Assembly (NCBI RefSeq): GCF_020532645.1
Contig: NZ_JAJAUZ010000034.1
Span: forward strand, 1-64,000
Direction of reading: 5' to 3'
Length of the DNA stretch: 64,000 bases
DNA from: Streptomyces bambusae
GTDB taxonomy: Bacteria; Actinomycetota; Actinomycetes; Streptomycetales; Streptomycetaceae
Under the pieces are notes generated by a model, which worked only from the letters and a program-made list of their open reading frames with translations, did no database searches and was not told where the DNA came from. Below are positions 58,739-64,000 of this stretch, piece after piece (the stretch's first letter is position 1; each line of letters opens with the position of its first letter). A program made the translations under genes and the position numbers.

Positions 58739-61700
58739 GGTGCCCATCGCCTCGGCTTGCGGTGATTGATGTGGTAATTGAAGTAGTTGTGGTGGCCCTT
58801 GCTGCCCCACGTGAGGTTGGACGAGTAGCCGTGCTTGCCCTTCTTCGCCCAGGAGCGGTAGGCGTACTTGCCCTTGGACCGCATCCTCGCACCGTTCTTC
58901 GCGACGCTGCGCGCGGCCCCGCGGCCGACCCACATGCGTCCCGCCAGCCAGGTGGTGGCCCGGGTGGCGCGGTGCGAGCCGTTCACGAAGTTGATCTTGT
59001 GGGCGAGCCGGACCGTGCGGACCACCCGGTACGCCCGGTAGGCCCAGGCGGCCGCACCGAGACCGGGCACGAAGCTGGCCGCGGTCAGGGCGATCTCCCA
59101 CTTGTTCCGCTTGGCCCAGCCCCACGTGCTCTTCGCGAGACCGCGAAGGCTCCAGCGCCCGTCGAGGTCGTACTGGTTGACCGGGTCCGCGTTGACGTAC
59201 TCGTACGCGTTGGAGTTGCCGCCGTACACCGGGTCGACGGACAGGAAGCGTCCGGTGGCCGGGTTGTACAGGCGGACGCCCATCAGGGTCAGACCGGTCA
59301 GGGTCTCCCCCGAGCGCTGCTTGGCCCCGAGCCAGCCGTAGCGGGCCACGGCCTGCCCGGCGCGCGGCTTGCCGTACTCGTCGGCGTCGAGCGCCACCGG
59401 CGGCTTGGAGACGTCCAGCGGCAGCTGGAGTGCCACGTCACCGTGGATGGTGGTGAGCTGGAGGACGGTGTCGCCGGTCTTGCCGGTGACGGCGCCCAGG
59501 TCGCCGGAGGCGGACTCCACGTTGCGGGTCACGGTGCCCGTCGCGGTGTCCTCGGTGATCCAGCGCGGGTTGTCCCCGTCGCCGTCGAAGTGGTTGACCT
59601 TGGAACCGGTCTGGGTCCAGGTGCTGCCGCCGCCGCTCTCCGTCTTCCAGGAGCGCAGCCGGTGGGCGGCGTCCAGCTGCCACGTCCGGCGCTCGCCGCC
59701 CGCGGTCTGCTGGTGCACGAGGTCGTTGGCGTAGTAGCCGAGGCTGCTGCCCGGCAGGGCGGTGGTCCGGCCGAACGCGTCGTAGACGTACCCGGCGTCG
59801 ACCAGCCGGTCGGCGCTGTCGTAGGCGGAGGTGGCGGTGGTGCCTCCCGTGGTGGGGCAGTCGGCGCCGGGCGTGCCGGTCGCGGTGGTCAGCGAGGTGC
59901 GGTTGGTCCGGCTGTCGAAGCCGTAGCCGCGGGTGGTGCACACCGTGGCGGCGATGTCCTCGACGCCGGTGAGACGGCCGACGGCGTCGTAGCCGTAGTG
60001 CTGCTCGGACCAGCCGACGTGGCCGGTGACCTGGCCGTGCACGGACTCCGACACGGTGTCCTCGAAGACGAGGGTGCCGTCGCCGTCCCGCCGGTAGGAG
60101 CGCCGGACGGGGGCGCCGGTGGTGTCCTCGGTGCTCGTGAGGGTGTAGCCGCCGGGCAGCTTCTCCGTGGCGACCGAACCGTCGGCGTCGTACGTGGCCT
60201 GGAAGGAGCCCGCCACCGAGTCGGTGGCCTTGGTGGCCAGGCCGCGCGGCTCAAGGCTGTGGTCGTAGGTGTACGTGACCGTGGACGGGACGCTGTCCGA
60301 GACCTTGACCTGCCGGTTCAGCAGGTCGTACTCGGTCGTCGTGGTGCCGCCGTCCGCGTCCGTGTACGAGATCTGCCGGCCGAGCTTGTCGAACTGGCGG
60401 GTCAGGGTGCCGCCGGTGGGCGAGACCGACCTCGTCTCGCGGCCGGTGACCGCGTCGTACTCGGTGGTGGTCTCCGGGACCGCCTGCCCGGTGCCGCCGG
60501 TGATGGCGAGCTTGGACACCCGGCCCGCGGCGTCGTACGTGGTGGTCGTGGTCCGGGTGGTGCCGTTGGCGGTCTCCGTGACCTTGGCGGGGTTGCCCCA
60601 CCAGTCGTACTCGGTGCTGCTGGACACCAGCTGGGCAGGGTTGGTCCCGCCGCCGGTGATGGTGCCGCCGGGGGTGACGGAGCAGAGCAGGTCGGCCCAC
60701 TCGGGCCGGCCCTGGCAGGTGCCCGTACCGGTGGCGGACCAGTACGCGGTCACCCGCGCGGTGGCTCCGGTGGCGGTGGCGCCGGGCGGGATCTGCCGGG
60801 TGACGCGCCCCTGGGAGTCGTACTCGGTGACGGTGGTGAGCGCCAGGCCGTCCGGGTCCTGGATGCTCTGCACCGCGCCGCCCATGGCCCAGTCGTAGAC
60901 GGTCTTGGTGGCCCGGGCCTCGCCGAGGACCGTCGGGTGCTCGCGCACCTGGGCGCCGGTCGTGGAGCGGGTGACCTGGTCCTTGACCTTGGCGGTGCCG
61001 TCCGTGGGACGGCCCGCGTCGTACTCGTTGACCGTCCAGCCGCGGGCCAGCACGGAGGTGCCGGCCGGGACCAGCACGGTCGACCCCGACTTCAGGTCGG
61101 CGGTGAGCTCGATCCGGCGCAGCGGGCCGAACTCCTCCAGCTGCCGGGTCCCGCCCTCGTCGTAGACGGAGCTGGTCGACAGCAGGCCGGCCTGCTCGGC
61201 CGGGGCGAGCGCGGCGATGCCGAGGTCGGCCTGGACGGCGCGGTCGGCGGCTGTGGTGCCGAGGGCCACGGCCCGGTTGGCGGCCGACAGTTCGCGGACC
61301 TTGTGGCCGGCCCGGTCGTACTCGGTGGTGGTGATGTGGCCGCCCGGCAGCGCGCTGTTGACCTCGCGCGCGGACACCCCGAGGTAGTGCACCTCGGCGC
61401 GGGCGTAGTCGGTGGCGCCGAGGGCGTCGCCGGAGTGGGAGGCGGGGACGGCATCGGCGGGGAAGACCGCCGTCGCATCGGTCGGGGCATCGGTCTGGCC
61501 CCAGCCCTTCACGTCGTTCGCGCCCATGGCGTACGGGGCCTTGGCGCCGGTCAGCGGGACGTCGTAGACGACGCTGGTGACGGCCGTGCCCTCGGTCACG
61601 TCGGCGGTGCCCTGCTTCAGGCCGTCGCGCGAGGCCTTGAGGAGCATGCCCGGGCCGGCGGTGGCGGCGTTGCCCGCGGTGCCGTAGGTGAACGTCCAGG

Positions 61701-64000
61701 GCAGCTCGGACTGCGGCTGGAGGGTGACCACCCGGCCGGCCGCGTCGTACGCGTACTCGACCCGGGTGGACTGGGCGAGGTTCGGGTTCCAGTGCTGGCG
61801 CAGCCGGCCGGTGCTGTCGTACCGGTAGGTGGCGATCGCCTTGGACGTGGCCGCGGCCGCACCGGGCTCGGTGGACCAGAGGCGGATCTCCTTGACCTGA
61901 CCGGCGAAGTCGCCGAAGTCCGGGGCGGTGGCGGTGGTCGCCGTCGCGTAGACCAGTTCCAGCGCCCGGCAGCCCTTCGTGGACGGGGTGGCGGTGCAGG
62001 TGGCGGCGGAGACGGCCGAGGTCGGGGCGAGGACCCGCTTGGGGCGGGCCAGCTTCTTGCCGTCGACGGTCACCGTCTCGGACACCACGGTGGTGCCGGA
62101 GTTCGGCACGCCGTCCAGGACGGTGGAGGAGGCCTGCCAGGTCTCGGCGGCCGCGTCGGGCTTGGTGAACTCGGTGACCGTGCCCTCGGTGTCGGTGAGC
62201 GTGAACGAGGTGCTCACGCTGCCGGTGAGGGCCATGTCCTCGGAGCCGGCCTCGGGGATCCAGGCCGTCTTGGCGCTGTTGGCGGTGAAGTGGACGGCCT
62301 CGCCGTCGGAATCCACCACGTCCACGGCCGTGTCGGAGATGCGCCGCACGTGGCTGTAGTCGGACTCGGTGAGCTCGGCGGAGACGCCCGAGACCCACTC
62401 CTTGCCGAAGACGGCGGCCTGGCCCTCCTGCTTGGCGCCGCTGTCCGGGGTGCGCGAGGACGCGGTCCGGCTGACGGACAGGCCGAAGGCGGAGGCGTCG
62501 GTGGCGGACAGGGTGTAGTCACCGGTCAGCAGGTTGACGCTGCCCGGGCCGACCTCGTCGGTCGCGGCACCGGTGGCGTTGCGGTCGACGATGACGCTGA
62601 GCGGCTGGGTGGCCCCGGAGCCGCCGGCGCCGGTGAAGTCGGCCTTGATCTGGACGGTGCCGTCGGGGTCGACGGTGTCGGTGGCGTTCCAGACCAGCGG
62701 GGCGTTCTTGCCGCCGGTCATCGCCACCGGCCACGCCGTCAGGGGGGTCCCGCCGGAGGTCACCTGGCCGGCCGGGATGACCGCCCAGGGGTCGGCCTCG
62801 GACCGGCGCCAGGAGAAGGACACCTGGTCGTACTTGCCGCCGTCGGCCTCGGCGGCCAGCGTCAGCCGGCGGGCGGTGCGCTCGCCCTCGCCGGGCTGGA
62901 CGAAGCCGCCCGGACCGGCGTGGAAGGTGTGGTCGATCGCCTCGGACTTGTTGTCCGCCTTGTCGACCGCACGGACCTGGAGCGTGTGCGTGCCGTCCTT
63001 CGGCGGGGTGACGGAGATCGCCTTCGCGCCCGCCGCGCCGCCCGTGACCACCTTGGTCCAGGTCACGCCGTCGAGGGACCACTCCAGCCAGTTGTGGTCG
63101 GAGGCCGGCGGGGTCACCGTGAAGGTGCCGGCCTGGCCCGCGCCCTTGACCCACGCGTTCGACGGGTAGTCGGTGGACGTGATGGCGGACGGGGCGGAGG
63201 GGGCCGAGGTGTCGACCGTGAAGGTCTTCTCCGCGGACCAGCCCAGGTTGTAGTGCGTGCCGTCGTACGGCGAGGTGCGGAAGCGGTACGTCTTGCCGTT
63301 GGTCAGCACCCCGGCGGGGACGGTCACGGGAGCCGGCTGGCCCGAGGGCACGAACGCCGACCGCAGCACCTCGCCGACCTGCGCGTTGGTGGCGTTGTCG
63401 AAGATCTGGAACGCGCCCTGCACCTTGTCGCCGTTCACGTCGACGAACGTGTCGCGGAGGGTCGGCGTGGTGCTGTTGACGACGTACGCGCCGCCGTAGG
63501 AGAAGAAGGGCGCTCCGGCCTCCTGCTTCGTTCCCGTGCGGGGGCGGTAGTTGTACGTGACCGTCAGCTTGGGCGGGTTGGAGGCGGCATTGGCCGAGTT
63601 GACCCGCTTCCACTCCTTGACGTCGAGTTCATCGGTGGCCCGCAGGCCCATGCCCGAGTAGGCCCACTTGTTGTTGGACCAGTGCTGCACCAGGTTCGTG
63701 ACGTTGGCGTTGATCCAGCCGTCGGCGGTGCAGGCGCTGTTGCCCTTGGTCTCCGTGGAGGTGGCCATCTTGGTGACCATCGCCGGCTGGTTCGTCCAGC
63801 GCGAGGCCGTGGACGCGTTGTTCGCCGTCCACACCTCCCACGGCTGGGCGGTGCAGTCGGTATTGCCGGCGTGGAAGTTCCACAGCGAGAGCGTCGCGGA
63901 GGAGATCAGCGCGTCGGCGACCGGCGCGGTGTTCCAGGTGATGAAGGAGCGCGCGGTGCGCCAGGTGCCGTCGGCGTTCTTCGTACCGGGGTTGCCGAGG
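58729..64000 (-). CDS. RHS-repeat polymorphic-toxin protein, 5' end beyond the window
   Basis: The frame is open to the window edge, so at least 1756 residues are encoded and the N terminus is missing. Visible parts are a DNRLRE-like domain (SATLSLWNFHAGNTDCTAQ, VNANVTNLVQHW-like), Ig/fibronectin-like segments (YRFRTSPYDGTHYNLGWSAE), YD/RHS repeats, and the core GVRLYNPATGRFLSVDPVYG near 59280-59220. The C-terminal ~145 residues after NQYDLDGRWSLRG hold a hydrophobic hairpin-like stretch and a very basic end (GHHNYFNYHINHRKPRRW), probably the toxin domain; its activity is unknown, although the His-rich basic end would suit a nuclease. An immunity gene overlaps its stop. Confidence 0.88.
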   Translation of the reverse strand, partial: LGNPGTKNADGTWRTARSFITWNTAPVADALISSATLSLWNFHAGNTDCTAQPWEVWTANNASTASRWTNQPAMVTKMATSTETKGNSACTADGWINANVTNLVQHWSNNKWAYSGMGLRATDELDVKEWKRVNSANAASNPPKLTVTYNYRPRTGTKQEAGAPFFSYGGAYVVNSTTPTLRDTFVDVNGDKVQGAFQIFDNATNAQVGEVLRSAFVPSGQPAPVTVPAGVLTNGKTYRFRTSPYDGTHYNLGWSAEKTFTVDTSAPSAPSAITSTDYPSNAWVKGAGQAGTFTVTPPASDHNWLEWSLDGVTWTKVVTGGAAGAKAISVTPPKDGTHTLQVRAVDKADNKSEAIDHTFHAGPGGFVQPGEGERTARRLTLAAEADGGKYDQVSFSWRRSEADPWAVIPAGQVTSGGTPLTAWPVAMTGGKNAPLVWNATDTVDPDGTVQIKADFTGAGGSGATQPLSVIVDRNATGAATDEVGPGSVNLLTGDYTLSATDASAFGLSVSRTASSRTPDSGAKQEGQAAVFGKEWVSGVSAELTESDYSHVRRISDTAVDVVDSDGEAVHFTANSAKTAWIPEAGSEDMALTGSVSTSFTLTDTEGTVTEFTKPDAAAETWQASSTVLDGVPNSGTTVVSETVTVDGKKLARPKRVLAPTSAVSAATCTATPSTKGCRALELVYATATTATAPDFGDFAGQVKEIRLWSTEPGAAAATSKAIATYRYDSTGRLRQHWNPNLAQSTRVEYAYDAAGRVVTLQPQSELPWTFTYGTAGNAATAGPGMLLKASRDGLKQGTADVTEGTAVTSVVYDVPLTGAKAPYAMGANDVKGWGQTDAPTDATAVFPADAVPASHSGDALGATDYARAEVHYLGVSAREVNSALPGGHITTTEYDRAGHKVRELSAANRAVALGTTAADRAVQADLGIAALAPAEQAGLLSTSSVYDEGGTRQLEEFGPLRRIELTADLKSGSTVLVPAGTSVLARGWTVNEYDAGRPTDGTAKVKDQVTRSTTGAQVREHPTVLGEARATKTVYDWAMGGAVQSIQDPDGLALTTVTEYDSQGRVTRQIPPGATATGATARVTAYWSATGTGTCQGRPEWADLLCSVTPGGTITGGGTNPAQLVSSSTEYDWWGNPAKVTETANGTTRTTTTTYDAAGRVSKLAITGGTGQAVPETTTEYDAVTGRETRSVSPTGGTLTRQFDKLGRQISYTDADGGTTTTEYDLLNRQVKVSDSVPSTVTYTYDHSLEPRGLATKATDSVAGSFQATYDADGSVATEKLPGGYTLTSTEDTTGAPVRRSYRRDGDGTLVFEDTVSESVHGQVTGHVGWSEQHYGYDAVGRLTGVEDIAATVCTTRGYGFDSRTNRTSLTTATGTPGADCPTTGGTTATSAYDSADRLVDAGYVYDAFGRTTALPGSSLGYYANDLVHQQTAGGERRTWQLDAAHRLRSWKTESGGGSTWTQTGSKVNHFDGDGDNPRWITEDTATGTVTRNVESASGDLGAVTGKTGDTVLQLTTIHGDVALQLPLDVSKPPVALDADEYGKPRAGQAVARYGWLGAKQRSGETLTGLTLMGVRLYNPATGRFLSVDPVYGGNSNAYEYVNADPVNQYDLDGRWSLRGLAKSTWGWAKRNKWEIALTAASFVPGLGAAAWAYRAYRVVRTVRLAHKINFVNGSHRATRATTWLAGRMWVGRGAARSVAKNGARMRSKGKYAYRSWAKKGKHGYSSNLTWGSKGHHNYFNYHINHRKPRRWAPWW

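Overview
The window is very GC-rich, with strong third-position GC bias, purine-rich ribosome binding sites, GTG/TTG starts and only two TTA codons that I could find in real genes. Together with a ram/amf-type lanthipeptide cluster, giant secreted RHS proteins and a LitR-like regulator, this points to a Streptomyces (or close relative) chromosome, probably an accessory-rich part. No RNA genes, insertion sequences, CRISPR arrays or phage were seen.

Layout. 1-6.1 kb: housekeeping and stress genes (VOC proteins, beta-carbonic anhydrase, a TIGR04222 membrane protein convergent with a 3'-truncated PucR-type regulator, an orphan cytochrome oxidase subunit I, an MT0933-type antitoxin). 6.5-15.1 kb: a seven-gene minus-strand operon that looks like an exopolysaccharide factory combining a bacterial PelF-type glycosyltransferase with homologues of the fungal galactosaminogalactan enzymes Agd3 (deacetylase) and Sph3 (spherulin-4 glycosidase), plus two sugar-nucleotide epimerase/dehydratases, a nucleotidyltransferase and a multi-pass membrane protein. 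15.6-23.9 kb: a secreted protein, a small membrane protein and a class III lanthipeptide (SapB/AmfS-like) cluster: synthetase, 41-residue precursor and a heterodimeric ABC exporter. 24.5-28.7 kb: an SDR, a secreted protein that fuses a starch-binding CBM20 domain to a tendamistat-like alpha-amylase inhibitor domain under a MalR-like operator array, and a two-gene unit (PobA-like monooxygenase with a TTA codon, and an O-methyltransferase).

28.9-34.8 kb: a probable light-response module: photolyase, ECF-type sigma factor, a B12-binding MerR regulator and a DUF2236 protein; a 15-bp motif is shared upstream of the sigma and MerR genes. DUF899 and VOC genes are interspersed. 34.8-42.8 kb: an EccA-like AAA ATPase, an ABC-F ribosome-protection protein behind two operator-like dyads, a small secreted protein and a large TPR/CHAT-domain protein. 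42.9-64 kb: large secreted modular proteins: a LamG/ricin-lectin protein divergent from an RHS polymorphic-toxin protein with a lectin domain inserted in its YD repeats, an XRE / HExxH protein / MAB_1171c trio with an 11-bp iteron array, a peptidase S15 remnant, and a second RHS toxin (cut by the window end) overlapping a probable immunity gene.

How the parts fit. Several units would act at the hyphal surface or outside the cell: an adhesive aminosugar polymer, a SapB-like surfactant peptide, an amylase inhibitor, and lectin-decorated contact toxins. The TTA codons in the pelF-like gene and the pobA-like gene suggest that translation of these two depends on the bldA tRNA and therefore on developmental stage.
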